64,000 nt of DNA from Pseudactinotalea terrae (GTDB lineage Bacteria; Actinomycetota; Actinomycetes; Actinomycetales; Beutenbergiaceae): contig NZ_WNXZ01000002.1 in the NCBI RefSeq assembly GCF_009733845.1, forward strand, positions 558,001-622,000, written 5' to 3'. Both the position numbers and the translations under genes were made by a program. A model generated the notes under the pieces. That model worked only from the letters and a program-made list of their open reading frames with translations. It ran no database searches and was not told the origin of the DNA. Positions 8,634-17,921 of the stretch are shown piece after piece (position 1 is the first letter of the stretch; each line of letters starts with the position of its first letter).

Positions 8634-10610
8634 TCAGGTAATCAGGCTGAAGCTCGACCACCCGACGCCGATCTGTTGACGCGGGCGGAAACCGCCGACC
8701 CCATTCCCGGCATAGAGCCACAGGCGTCCGCTGCTGTCGGTTGCCAGCAGGTCGAGGACGCCGTCACCGTTCCAGTCCGAGCCGCCCACCAAGGACGCCA
8801 TGCCGGACCAGCCGTGCCCAAGTTGCTGGCGGGGCAGGAAGGTCCCAGCACCGGAACCGGGATAGAGCCAGAGCCGCCCGGACTGGTCTACTGCCATCAC
8901 GTCAGGACCGCCGTCGCCATTCCAGTCTCCAGCGAACAGGACGTGGGACATCGTGTTCCACCCAACGCCTATCCGGCCCGCGGAACGCAAGATGCCGTTG
9001 CTGCCGAGCACGTAGAAATACAGAGCGCCGGTCGATGCGTGACGCGCGATGAGGCCGTTGCTGCCAGGCCCGTTCCAGCCGAGCCCGCTCAGCAGAACAT
9101 CCATCGACTGCCAGCCCGCAGATCCGATCACCAAGGGTGAGGCGAACCTGCCCGCACCGTTGGAGGGGTAGCGCAGGAGGCGGCCAGAACTAGCATCGAC
9201 GGCCACCAGCTCGGTGCTCGCCGTACCGCCGAGCCCCGCAGTCACGGTGCGGGCCCCCATCCGCTGCCAGCCCGGACCGATGAGCGTGCGGGGGAGGAAG
9301 GTAGCGTCGCCGCGGCCCATCCAGCGGTAGAGCGCACCGGAAGGTGTGGTGGCCAGCAGATCAGCGGTTCCGTTCCCGTCGAGGTCTCGCGGGAGCGAAG
9401 GTAGCTCGTTGATGGTCACAGCGAACAGTGTCGAACGGAGGCCGAAGGCGGTGCGGAACGCGGCACCGCTCACGCTGACACTTCCGTCCGTGCCAGAGAC
9501 CCTTACTGTCTGTGCCCGGCCACCGTAGCTCCCACGTCCGTCTCTGGTGACGCTGAGGGTCCGGAAGCTGCCGATCGCAGGGTAGGCGGTCTCCAGGCGG
9601 GAACTCGTCAGCTCGACGGTCCACGTCGGATACTTGTCAAAGGGGTCCGGCGCCGCTGCCAAGTAGGGCCGAGATCCGGCGACTGAGTATCCACCGTTGC
9701 TCGCGGAGAACTGCGTGAAGGCAGGTCCAGCGGTGTCGCGAACGTAGCGGCCAGCCGTCGCCGTCACGGCCGCCCGGGTCGACGCGGTCGGCCACGTGCG
9801 CACCAGCGACCCCGCTGCGGAATAGTCCGCTTCGCCGTTGAACACCTGGCACTGGACGCTGTCGCAGGTGTCGTACGTTGCACCGGCCGTCTTGGAACTC
9901 TGGTCGAACAGCGCGTATGAGCGTGCTGCGACCGCCTGAGCTGCGAGCGCCTGCGCGTGCCACGAGGTGGGCATCTCGGAGGCCACCACCGCAGGCAGGT
10001 AGGACGCGTAGGTCGTCACGACAACGGTGCGCTGTGGTGCACCTACCACGGCCCGTACCGCCCCCCGGTACTCACGGAAAGTGCTGCCGAGCTGGAGCTG
10101 GATGGTGCCATCGGTTGTGGCCAGATCCGCACTCGCGGCACCCGCCAACAGGCTGCTGATACCTGGCGTCCCATGGGGACGCCAGGTGGTACCTACCAGG
10201 GCCTCGAGCGTCAACGTACCCGCGACGGTACGCAGACGCCACTGCGCCGGGACGCCGCCCGACACCGACCCGGGCAGTGCGGCGGTGCCGCTCGTGGTCG
10301 TCACGGTCATGCCGGTCTCAGCGCGAACGCTCGCCTGACCATCTGTGTCGCTCGTCACCAAGACGCGGAGCGTCTGCGAGTCGCTTCCCGTCGCGAGGGA
10401 GGTACCCGGGTAGTACGCAGCCACGATCTGGGCGTATCCGTGGCCAGCCTGCGCGCGGCCCAGCGCGCCATATTGACTCATCCCGATCCCGTGGCCGTAG
10501 CCACTTCCTGTCAGGGTGATCTGTGCGGCGGCAGTAGCGGAGGGCGGGTGCGCCATGGTGAGCATGACGGCCACCAAGAGCACGGCCACGCTGGCGGCGA
10601 GAGCGCGCAT
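8634..10610 (-). CDS. Secreted SpoIID-domain protein with C-terminal FG-GAP array
   Basis: A 658-residue exported protein. I place the start at the ATG at 10610, preceded by AGGGAGG, because a clean signal peptide follows (MRALAASVAVLLVAVMLTMA, cleavage near ATA-AAQ at about residue 29). The SpoIID module runs from about 33 to 390. It has the GYGHGIGMSQYGALG motif (38-52) and the catalytic-type glutamate E212 in SEMPTSWHAQALAAQAVAAR. In Firmicutes SpoIID is a lytic transglycosylase acting on stem-peptide-free glycan strands during engulfment. Actinobacteria use relatives in other wall processes. Residues about 405-658 are five FG-GAP-like repeats with GxGW motifs shared with three other proteins here. 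It lies 40 nt downstream of a small hypothetical gene, probably as an operon. Confidence 0.9.
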   Translation of the reverse strand: MRALAASVAVLLVAVMLTMAHPPSATAAAQITLTGSGYGHGIGMSQYGALGRAQAGHGYAQIVAAYYPGTSLATGSDSQTLRVLVTSDTDGQASVRAETGMTVTTTSGTAALPGSVSGGVPAQWRLRTVAGTLTLEALVGTTWRPHGTPGISSLLAGAASADLATTDGTIQLQLGSTFREYRGAVRAVVGAPQRTVVVTTYASYLPAVVASEMPTSWHAQALAAQAVAARSYALFDQSSKTAGATYDTCDSVQCQVFNGEADYSAAGSLVRTWPTASTRAAVTATAGRYVRDTAGPAFTQFSASNGGYSVAGSRPYLAAAPDPFDKYPTWTVELTSSRLETAYPAIGSFRTLSVTRDGRGSYGGRAQTVRVSGTDGSVSVSGAAFRTAFGLRSTLFAVTINELPSLPRDLDGNGTADLLATTPSGALYRWMGRGDATFLPRTLIGPGWQRMGARTVTAGLGGTASTELVAVDASSGRLLRYPSNGAGRFASPLVIGSAGWQSMDVLLSGLGWNGPGSNGLIARHASTGALYFYVLGSNGILRSAGRIGVGWNTMSHVLFAGDWNGDGGPDVMAVDQSGRLWLYPGSGAGTFLPRQQLGHGWSGMASLVGGSDWNGDGVLDLLATDSSGRLWLYAGNGVGGFRPRQQIGVGWSSFSLIT

Positions 10611-10650
10611 CCTCTGCCTCCCTAACGCGGCGATCACCTCCGACCGGTCC

Positions 10651-11061
10651 CTATGCAGCACCCGCATGCGCGTCGAACTCACCCCGCGCTGTTGCCGCGG
10701 ACGTCGAGACGATGCAGGTCGGAAGCCGCTTTGCAAGCCGCCATCCGGTGTAGATGGCGGTCTCGTCGAGAGCGATGATGACGTCCGCCTGCTCCACCGC
10801 CCCCTTGGCAGCGGGGTCGTCGCGGAACCGTAACCAGAGCTTCCAGCTCTCCGAAGCGAGTGCATGCGGCCGCTGATCGCTGAGGTGATCACGGCCCACA
10901 CCGCTGAGCACGATGGTCGTCGGCACAGGTGACAGACCTCTCGCCCTCCAGGCCTTGGGCGCGACGATCGTGACAGAGAACTGTGGTTCGGCGAAGTGGC
11001 CGCACGCGTTGCTCAGTGCGTCGTCGTCGACCTCGGCGGCGATGATCACGACCCGTGGCAC
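10651..11061 (-). CDS. Small hypothetical protein resembling the N-terminal Rossmann half of a GT-B enzyme
   Basis: A 136-residue protein from a GTG start with GGGAG seven bases upstream. It begins with an alternating beta-strand pattern (MPRVVIIAAEVDDDALSNAC), has a second strand block (FSVTIVAPK), and ends with QADVIIALDETAIYTGWRLA then LPTCIVSTSA. That is the strand-loop-helix rhythm of a half GT-B or other Rossmann domain, without a donor-binding half. I do not recognise a specific family. It sits directly upstream of the SpoIID-like gene and divergent from a glycosyltransferase. It could be a stand-alone partner subunit or a truncated glycosyltransferase. Confidence 0.65.
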   Translation of the reverse strand: MPRVVIIAAEVDDDALSNACGHFAEPQFSVTIVAPKAWRARGLSPVPTTIVLSGVGRDHLSDQRPHALASESWKLWLRFRDDPAAKGAVEQADVIIALDETAIYTGWRLAKRLPTCIVSTSAATARGEFDAHAGAA

Positions 11062-11182
11062 GTGATGCTCCCAACTCTCGCAGACAATGTTCTGCGCCTA
11101 GAGTAATGGCATCGTTCGGCGGTGCCTGGGCGGAGAGGCTGCTGGACCTCTCGTTGCTGTGTTCGTGATGGAAGGATGTGTA

Positions 11183-12520
11183 GTGGACTCGGGGGATCGT
11201 GCTGCGGCACCTGCGCGACCACGGGTCGTCATGCTCGTCGGGAACCAGATCACCGTCGACACCCGAGTGCGCAAGACGGCGGTGTCGGTCGCACGGCTAG
11301 GACTCGACGTCACCCTCCTCGGCACAGCACCCGACAACGTGCGGACAGTCGACATGATGGCCGGGGTCACCGTCATCCGGATCCCGATGCAGTGGCGTCA
11401 CAGGGATGAGGGGCGCATCGAGCCAGCCGTCCCCCCTCAACCTGACGTCGAAGCTGTTCTTCCTTGGCGCGAGACCGTGCCGATCGCGCTCGACTATCTC
11501 GAGGCTTTCGTCGATGAGGTGGTCGCCCTCGATCCGGACGTCATCCACGCTCACGACGTCCACATGATTCCGGTCGCAGCCGCAGCCGTGGAAGCATGTC
11601 GGGAACGTGGAAGAACGGCGGTGAGATGGGTATACGACGCGCACGAGTTCATCGCGGGCCTGTCTCTGTACGGCACTCGTGACGCCACCGAACGAGCCGG
11701 TTGGCTCGACCTCGAGCGCGAGATAGCGCCGCTAGCCGATGCGATCATCACAGTCAGTCCGGTGCTTGAGGATGAGTTGCGTGAGCGCTACGGCGAGGTG
11801 CCTACCAGCGTCGTCACGCTCAACGCGCCTTGGCAGAGCGAGGGAACCACGGAGGTGGATGGCGGCGTGCGGTCGGCCTGCGGTCTGGACGATGCGGTGC
11901 CGCTGCTTGTCTACAGTGGCGTGGTCACACCTGCCCGAGGAGTCGAGACGATCATCGACGCCCTTCCCGCCATGAACGATGTTCATGTCGCAGTCGTGTC
12001 GACAACGTTTGCATCCCGCGTGACCACCTCGCTTGGAGAGCGCGCCGCTGCGCTCGAGGTCGGCGACAGGGTGCATCTGCTGCCCCCGGTGGAGCCCGAC
12101 CGCGTGATCTCTTACCTGAGGTCGGCCGATATAGGCCTCATCCCGCTCAAGCGGTTCCCGTCCCACGACGTTGCGCTCACAAACAAGCTCTTCGAGTACA
12201 TCCACGCAGGGTTGCCTGTGGTCGTCAGCGACTGTCCCGCGCAGCAGCAGTTCGTCCGGGAGCACGACATCGGCGCAGTGCACCTCAGTGAGGATGCGAC
12301 CGACGCCGCACTGGCGGTGGGTGAGGTGCTTCGCCGATTGGTTTACTACCGCGAGCGGATCCGGACCCTACGCGACGAGGAACGGTTCTCGTGGCAAGGT
12401 GCAGAGGCGAAGCTTCGTGACTTGTACGAGGACGTGCTGGGGATGCCGCTGGAGCAGCCTTCGCGTGTCACCTACCCACAGCTGACGCTGCACCGTGTGT
12501 CGGTGCCGATGGAGAACTGA
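11183..12520 (+). CDS. Glycosyltransferase family 4 (GT-B)
   Basis: A 445-residue GT-B glycosyltransferase. Several in-frame starts exist between 11159 and 11183. I chose the GTG at 11183 because GGAAGGA lies six bases upstream. The N-terminal half has VGNQITVDTRVRKTAVSVAR and WVYDAHEFIAGL; the C-terminal half has LVYSGVVTPARGVETI and the DVALTNKLFEYIHAGLPVVV donor loop of GT4. The layout matches the proteins at 5148-6497 and 28202-29686. Its stop shares one base with the next start (TGATG), so it is coupled to the large two-domain glycosyltransferase. It probably acts in assembly of the same glycan. Specificity is unknown. Confidence 0.87.
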   Translation: MDSGDRAAAPARPRVVMLVGNQITVDTRVRKTAVSVARLGLDVTLLGTAPDNVRTVDMMAGVTVIRIPMQWRHRDEGRIEPAVPPQPDVEAVLPWRETVPIALDYLEAFVDEVVALDPDVIHAHDVHMIPVAAAAVEACRERGRTAVRWVYDAHEFIAGLSLYGTRDATERAGWLDLEREIAPLADAIITVSPVLEDELRERYGEVPTSVVTLNAPWQSEGTTEVDGGVRSACGLDDAVPLLVYSGVVTPARGVETIIDALPAMNDVHVAVVSTTFASRVTTSLGERAAALEVGDRVHLLPPVEPDRVISYLRSADIGLIPLKRFPSHDVALTNKLFEYIHAGLPVVVSDCPAQQQFVREHDIGAVHLSEDATDAALAVGEVLRRLVYYRERIRTLRDEERFSWQGAEAKLRDLYEDVLGMPLEQPSRVTYPQLTLHRVSVPMEN

Positions 12521-15312
12521 TGACTGCCCAGCACACCACCGAACTCACTACCGGACACGCGCTGTACGTGGCCTGGGGATTTCCGCCGGCCAAGAGCGGC
12601 GGCGTCTTCCGGATGATGGAGACGGCGAACGCTCTGGTCGAGCTCGGATGGCGTGTCACGGTGCTTGCCTGCGACATCGACGATCTCCGTCGCTACGCCG
12701 GCGTCGACATGACCACCTTGCAGGGTGTGAACCCTGCGGTCGAGGTCGTCCGGGTACCGTTCGAGCTTGGCGCCGCCGAGACGGATCTCCACCGATGGGA
12801 TGAGCTTCGCGCGATCGATCCCGCTGCCTGGCGCAAGCAGTTCCACGCCCGGATCGCTGCTGCGTTCCCCAACAGCACCTACGGATTGTGGGAGCGGCCG
12901 TTGTGGGAGGCGGCAGAGGCTATCCACGCCAAACATCCGATCGATGTGACGTTGGCGTCTGGAGGCCCCTTCGTCACCTACTCGGTGGGCCGGCGGCTGC
13001 AGCGCTTGCACGGAGTGCCGTATATCCTCGATTACCGCGACTCCTGGTCTTTGCAGCAGTTCACCGACGAGCGCATCTTTGACCGTGGCTCGGCCGTCAC
13101 CAGGGTCGAGGCCGACCTCGTCGCTCATGCGAGCGAGGTGTGGTTCGTCAACGATGCGATGAGGGTGTGGCACGAAGACGTCTATCCCGCGATCACCGGA
13201 CGCACGAGGGTCGTGACCAACGGCTACGACCGGGAGGTTCTGAAAGGTCTGAGCGCTCCGAAGCGAGTCGATCAGATCCGCTTCGTCTTTCTCGGGACCT
13301 GCACGCCGTCCGTACCCCTGCGCGAGTGTCTCGACGGCTATGTCGCCGCACGCGAGAGCGATCCTGCGATGTGTGACTCCGTCCTGGAGTTCCATGGCTA
13401 CCTGGGGTTCTACCCGACGCCAGATCGACACCTGGCAGCAGAGATCTCGCGAGCATCCGGCTCCGGTGTCAGCTATCACGGGCCTGTGCCGAAGGCCGAT
13501 GTCGGAGCGGTCTACGAACAGGCGGATGCCCTCGTCCTGACCTTCGGCGGGTCGAAGTACATCACCTCAGGCAAGGTGTTCGAGTATATGGCTACGGGTC
13601 GGCCGATCGTCTCGGTGCACGCGCCCGAGAACGCAGTCCGCGACGTGCTCGCTGGCTATCCGCTGTGGTTCGCGGCGGCGAGCCTCGAGCCCGAGGACGT
13701 GGCAGACGCATTTGCGCGCGCCGCTGCTGCCGTACGCTCGGGCGCTGCCTCCGATTCCGCGATGGTCGAGCGTGCCCTCTTCCATGCCCACAGGTATGAG
13801 CGGCGCGGGGTCCTGAAGGATGCCCTGACTGAGCTGCCTGCGCTGGTGCACAGCGCGCGGGCGTTCGAACGACTCTTGCCTTCGGCACCCGCCGAGCGTC
13901 CGGCGATCAACGTCTATGAGATGCCGGTGCCGAGTACACGAACGGTGCGGATGGCGGACACCTTGCGCGCCGCCGGCGTCGAGCTGCGGTCGGTTCACAA
14001 CGCCGACGAGGACATCGTCCGCGGGTTGGGCTTCGTCAGCACGCCGTTCAGGAACCGCCGGTTTGCCTTGTACTCGAAGATCAACGCGGCGGCGAAGACG
14101 CTCGCACTTGCCGAGCCGGGGACCGCTGACGGGCGGATGCGCGACGTGCACCGGGCGATGTTGGAGATCCCGGTTCCGGCGACGCGGCCCATCTGGAATG
14201 ACACCAACATCCTCTCCCAGGACTGGTACGACGCGGCGCGGCTGATGGTGGAGAAGCCCACGCCGATCCTCTGGGCAGCCGACCTCGATGCTCTGCCGCC
14301 GGTGATCTGGGCCAAGCACGCGCTGCCGGGAACGCGCGTCATCTTCGACGCGCACGAGCTCTTCAGCTTGGTCGACTACCTCGATCCGACCCAGGTCGAG
14401 GAGTGGGAGGAAATCGCGCGGACCTTCATCCCCGAGGTCGATCTGGTCATCACTGTCGGTGATGGCATCGCAGAAGAGCTCCGCCGGCGCTACGGCGCCA
14501 AGCGGATCGAGGTCATCGAGAGCCTGGCGGTACCAACCCGATTCCCGGGTGAGGACGTCAGGTCGAACGTGGGCCTGGCTGCCGACGTTCCACTGGCCAT
14601 TCACATCGGGAACGTGTCGCCCAATCGGAACCCCTTGCTAGCCGTAGAGCTGCTGGTCTCCATGCCCGAGCTGCATTTCGCTTTCGTCGGCACAGTGCGC
14701 GGCAACCTGCATGACCTGCTCGACGAGGCTGCGGTCGAGCAAGGCGTCCGTGATCGTCTCCATTTCACCGGGAACGTGGGACGAGGCCAGCTACAACATT
14801 TCCTCACGACCGCTGACGTCGCGACGATTCTCTACAGTCCGGACACGTCGGAGAATCTCCGACTCGCTATGCCCAACAAGCTCTTCGACGCGTTGTCGGC
14901 CGGACTGCCGGGGGTCGCGACGGCGGGGACCGCAGCTGCTGAGTACCTCGAACGGGAGGGATTGGGCAAGGCGTTCGTGAACGGCGACGCAGGATCGCTC
15001 GCGGGCGCGATCCGTGCCGTCCTGAGCGACGAACGTATCCGCGAGAACGCAGCGAGCAGCGCCGAGTCGGCCGTTTGGGCTGCCACGGAGCCACGATTGC
15101 TGGAGCTCGTCGCTGCCGAGTACGCCGCGGCTCAGGTGCCGCCCCTGCGAGCTGCGCGTGGTCCGCGCCTGGCTAGCCCAGTGGTGACCGCCGGGACGAA
15201 GGCGGCGCGGCGCAAGCCTCGATACTCATGGCGCAAGCAGCCTCGTCAGCGCGCGAAGGCCGCACTGGTGTGGCGACTGCGCAAGTTGCTGCTGCGCCTC
15301 GAGGGTAAGTAA
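12520..15312 (+). CDS. Tandem two-domain glycosyltransferase (two GT-B modules in one chain)
   Basis: A 930-residue protein, about twice the usual GT4 length. Module 1 (about 12-455) resembles the products of 15340-16653 and 19692-20996: AWGFPPAKSGGVFRMMETAN, ILDYRDSWSLQQF, and SKYITSGKVFEYMATGRPIV. Module 2 starts near 462 (INVYEMPVPSTRTVRMADTL) and resembles the other glycosyltransferase group: IFDAHELFSLVDYL, IHIGNVSPNRNPLLAVEL, and RLAMPNKLFDALSAGLPG. A basic tail (about 885-930, rich in Arg/Lys) may touch the membrane surface. The ATG at 12520 overlaps the preceding stop by one base. A double enzyme may add two consecutive residues. Each module keeps its own donor-side loop, so neither is plainly dead. 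Acceptor and sugars are unknown. Confidence 0.87.
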   Translation: MTAQHTTELTTGHALYVAWGFPPAKSGGVFRMMETANALVELGWRVTVLACDIDDLRRYAGVDMTTLQGVNPAVEVVRVPFELGAAETDLHRWDELRAIDPAAWRKQFHARIAAAFPNSTYGLWERPLWEAAEAIHAKHPIDVTLASGGPFVTYSVGRRLQRLHGVPYILDYRDSWSLQQFTDERIFDRGSAVTRVEADLVAHASEVWFVNDAMRVWHEDVYPAITGRTRVVTNGYDREVLKGLSAPKRVDQIRFVFLGTCTPSVPLRECLDGYVAARESDPAMCDSVLEFHGYLGFYPTPDRHLAAEISRASGSGVSYHGPVPKADVGAVYEQADALVLTFGGSKYITSGKVFEYMATGRPIVSVHAPENAVRDVLAGYPLWFAAASLEPEDVADAFARAAAAVRSGAASDSAMVERALFHAHRYERRGVLKDALTELPALVHSARAFERLLPSAPAERPAINVYEMPVPSTRTVRMADTLRAAGVELRSVHNADEDIVRGLGFVSTPFRNRRFALYSKINAAAKTLALAEPGTADGRMRDVHRAMLEIPVPATRPIWNDTNILSQDWYDAARLMVEKPTPILWAADLDALPPVIWAKHALPGTRVIFDAHELFSLVDYLDPTQVEEWEEIARTFIPEVDLVITVGDGIAEELRRRYGAKRIEVIESLAVPTRFPGEDVRSNVGLAADVPLAIHIGNVSPNRNPLLAVELLVSMPELHFAFVGTVRGNLHDLLDEAAVEQGVRDRLHFTGNVGRGQLQHFLTTADVATILYSPDTSENLRLAMPNKLFDALSAGLPGVATAGTAAAEYLEREGLGKAFVNGDAGSLAGAIRAVLSDERIRENAASSAESAVWAATEPRLLELVAAEYAAAQVPPLRAARGPRLASPVVTAGTKAARRKPRYSWRKQPRQRAKAALVWRLRKLLLRLEGK

Positions 15313-15339
15313 CCGCTCGTTGCACGTGTCCGTGTCAGC

Positions 15340-16653
15340 TCATATGGCCGCTCGCAGGCGCTGCAGCGCGGGTGCGAGAACTTGATCGCGACGATAGCGG
15401 TGGGCGATCCGCTGGCGCTCTGCGAGATCACCCGCGCCGGTCTCTCGCCAGGTGCGAACCGCAGCCGCCAGTGCGTCCGCGATGTCCTGCGGTTCAGCGG
15501 ACTTTGACTGGACCGCACCGGGATACCCAGCCAGCACGGCTGTCGCCGCGCTCGTGGGTGAGAACACTGCAACGATCGGACGGCTGGTGGCGATGTACTC
15601 GTACACCTTGCCGCTCGTGACGTAACGTCCGTCACCCAGCGCGAGCACCAGGATGTCGATCTCGTCGTAGAAAGACGAGACCTCCCGCTTGGGGACCGGG
15701 CCACGAATCTCGATTCCGCGCGCCGCGGCGTCCTCGAGCGCTGATGTCACCCGGGCGTCTGGGTCGGAGAAGTATCCGGCGTGACCTGCCAGCACCAGCC
15801 GCGATCCCTCGGGCAGGATCGCACGCGCGAGCTCCCATCCCTGAGCGAGCTGCGCTACCGGTACCTTGGCGCTGATTGTGCCGAGATAGCCGAAGGTGGG
15901 TGGGTGATCCGCCGGCCGTGGTGGCGCGACATGCCCGACTGCCTCGCGATCCCAGCCATTGAGGACGACGTGCATCTTCGCGGCTGCCTCCGGGTAACGC
16001 TGCTGATGCCATTCGCGGATCGGCTCGTTCACGAACCACAGCTCTGTGGCGCCGGTCACCATCCGTCGCTCCCAGCGAGCCTCCCGCGATCTGCTCGGTT
16101 TCACGGTGGCACCGGAGAAGACGTCAAGAAGCCAGGCATCGCGGTGGTCGAGAACTGACGGGATCGATGCACTTTGGGAGAGGGCGTGTGCTGCGGCGAA
16201 CGTGACGTTCGGGTTGGCCGTGGCCACGACGAGATCGACGGGTTCCTCCGCATGGATCGCTAGTGCCGCGTGGGTGAGCGGCCGGAGCCAGTGACCGTAG
16301 TTGGTCTCCGGGAAGGGGAGTCGACCCCAGAGCGCTATGGCTTTGCGTCGTAGCCGGCGCAAGGTATCTCGGAACGAGCCATCACCAGTGACAGGAACCT
16401 CCCGCACGGGCCAGCGGAACGGAATGCGCCTCACGTTGACGTCAGGATCCAGCAGTTCGAGCAGACTATCGTCCGAGCCCGTGTATCGCCGAAACGCCTG
16501 CGCCTCGGCAGTCAGAACCGTCACCCGAAAGCCGGCACGCACCGCTTCGTTGGCGGTGGCCAGTGCGCGGTAGACACCGCCCCCTCGGCTCGGTGGGAAC
16601 CCCCACACGATGTAGAGCATGTGAGGACGGGTGGAATCCCCGGGCTTCGACAT
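15340..16653 (-). CDS. Glycosyltransferase family 4 (GT-B)
   Basis: A 437-residue GT-B glycosyltransferase. The ATG at 16653 is favoured over upstream in-frame codons because a TAGACT box ends seven bases before it, the leaderless pattern common in this window. Features: YIVWGFPPSRGGGVYRALAT, VLDHRDAWLLDVFS, LWFVNEPIREWHQQRYPE, and the donor-side loop GRYVTSGKVYEYIATSRPIV. These align with module 1 of the tandem enzyme and with 19692-20996, forming a paralogous trio. Probable role is sugar transfer in surface glycan assembly. It converges on the tandem enzyme gene with 27 nt between them, and diverges from the glycosyltransferase starting at 16701. Confidence 0.87.
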   Translation of the reverse strand: MSKPGDSTRPHMLYIVWGFPPSRGGGVYRALATANEAVRAGFRVTVLTAEAQAFRRYTGSDDSLLELLDPDVNVRRIPFRWPVREVPVTGDGSFRDTLRRLRRKAIALWGRLPFPETNYGHWLRPLTHAALAIHAEEPVDLVVATANPNVTFAAAHALSQSASIPSVLDHRDAWLLDVFSGATVKPSRSREARWERRMVTGATELWFVNEPIREWHQQRYPEAAAKMHVVLNGWDREAVGHVAPPRPADHPPTFGYLGTISAKVPVAQLAQGWELARAILPEGSRLVLAGHAGYFSDPDARVTSALEDAAARGIEIRGPVPKREVSSFYDEIDILVLALGDGRYVTSGKVYEYIATSRPIVAVFSPTSAATAVLAGYPGAVQSKSAEPQDIADALAAAVRTWRETGAGDLAERQRIAHRYRRDQVLAPALQRLRAAI

Positions 16654-16660
16654 CCCCACT

Positions 16661-16666
16661 AGTCTA
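16661..16666 (-). promoter_or_regulatory. Leaderless-type -10 box TAGACT
   Basis: TAGACT is followed by 7 nt and the ATG at 16653. No Shine-Dalgarno sequence is present with usual spacing, so transcription likely starts at or next to the start codon. Confidence 0.55.
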
Positions 16667-16700
16667 GGAGACCAACCCATCTTCTCCGTGGAGCACACGC

Positions 16701-17921
16701 TTGCGCCAGGCCTTGACCAGGATTTCCAGGGTGATGACATCGCTGTCGGTGCGCGCGAGGTTGCTCGCCCACCAGGTGCCTCCCGCCGTTCGATCGGCGG
16801 CGCTCCGGATCCGGTGGTGGCTCAAGGGCGCTCCGAGGGTCGAGACGGCCCGGCCAGTTGTGGCGCCGGGTGAACCGAGGCTGCTCGTGGCGCCGGCGAA
16901 CTTTGCCGGTCAGGGGTATGCCTGGTCACACGCAGTGACGTCGAATCTCTCTGGCGCGAGCGCCGTCTGTGTAGAGATCGGCGCCGGTGCCTTGGCGATG
17001 CCCAGCGACCAGCGCATTCCATCGGTTGTGGCTGACGGCGATCGCGAGTGGGCCCGGCAGCAACTGGCGTGGGTCAGGGCGAACTTCTCGCATGTACTCC
17101 TAGAGGCTGGGAGACCGCTGTTCGGCGCGCTCTTTCATCGAGACGTCCAGGCAGAGATCGCGGCGCTTCGAGAGTCAGGGCTTGCTGTCGCGCTGATCGC
17201 GCATGGAACGGACGTGAGGTTGCCTTCGCAGCACGCCGTGCGCGACGCATGGTCACCCTTCAGGGGGGAGGTGCTCGCGGATCTGCCGCTCCGAGAGCAC
17301 CGGGCTCGAACGGTCGCTGCGGTTTTCGCGGCGTTCGACGGTCCGACGTTCGTCTCGACGCCCGACCTTCTCGACGACGTGAGAGGTGCGACCTGGTGTC
17401 CGGTTGTTGTCGATCACGCTCGGTGGATGGAGATGCCGGCACCGGCCCTGGATGCGGTCCCGAGCGTGCTTCATCTGCCCAGCCGGGGACCGATGAAGGG
17501 GTCGGACCTGGTCGACCCGGTGATGCGACGCATGGGCGAGGCGGGTTTGATCCGGTACCTCCGTGCACGCCAAGTGGCATCGCACAAGGTGCCTGAGGTA
17601 GTCCAGGCGGCGGATATCGTGCTCGACCAGTTCCGGATCGGGAGCTACGGCGTGGCAGCGTGTGAAGCGATGGGGGCCGGGCGCGTCGTCGTCGGGCACG
17701 TGCGTGAAGATGTACGTGAAAGGGTCAGGGCAACCACGGGCATCGAGTTACCCATAGTCGAAGCGACTCCAGATGATCTTGAGGATGTCATCAACGGTCT
17801 TGCTGCAGATCCTGAGCGTCGCGCTCGCATTGGACGAAGGGGCCAGCGCTATGTCTCAGAGGTGCACGACGGTCGTGCGTCGGCTCAGGCGCTCGGCGGT
17901 TGGTTGGCCGGGCTCTCCTGA
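16701..17921 (+). CDS. Putative GT-B glycosyltransferase
   Basis: A 406-residue protein from a TTG at 16701 with GGAG seven bases upstream. An ATG at 16734 is the alternative, with a weaker site. After a basic N-terminus it has the alternating strands of a GT-B fold (PRLLVAPANFAGQGYAWSHA, VALIAHGTDVRLPSQHA). A C-terminal donor-like segment reads ADIVLDQFRIGSYGVAACEA followed by MGAGRVVVGHV, the position where GT4 enzymes carry the E-x7-E region. It belongs to no paralogous group seen in the cluster. Its 3' end overlaps the convergent gene by 37 nt. Likely a glycosyltransferase of the same pathway; the donor is unknown. Confidence 0.75.
   Translation: MRQALTRISRVMTSLSVRARLLAHQVPPAVRSAALRIRWWLKGAPRVETARPVVAPGEPRLLVAPANFAGQGYAWSHAVTSNLSGASAVCVEIGAGALAMPSDQRIPSVVADGDREWARQQLAWVRANFSHVLLEAGRPLFGALFHRDVQAEIAALRESGLAVALIAHGTDVRLPSQHAVRDAWSPFRGEVLADLPLREHRARTVAAVFAAFDGPTFVSTPDLLDDVRGATWCPVVVDHARWMEMPAPALDAVPSVLHLPSRGPMKGSDLVDPVMRRMGEAGLIRYLRARQVASHKVPEVVQAADIVLDQFRIGSYGVAACEAMGAGRVVVGHVREDVRERVRATTGIELPIVEATPDDLEDVINGLAADPERRARIGRRGQRYVSEVHDGRASAQALGGWLAGLS

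Noticed and set aside
8634-8721. Minus-strand frame 8305-8721 as an intact gene
   Set aside because: Its first part is a shadow of the SpoIID gene and its last part is out of frame with the recognisable domain. It is better described as a pseudogene remnant.
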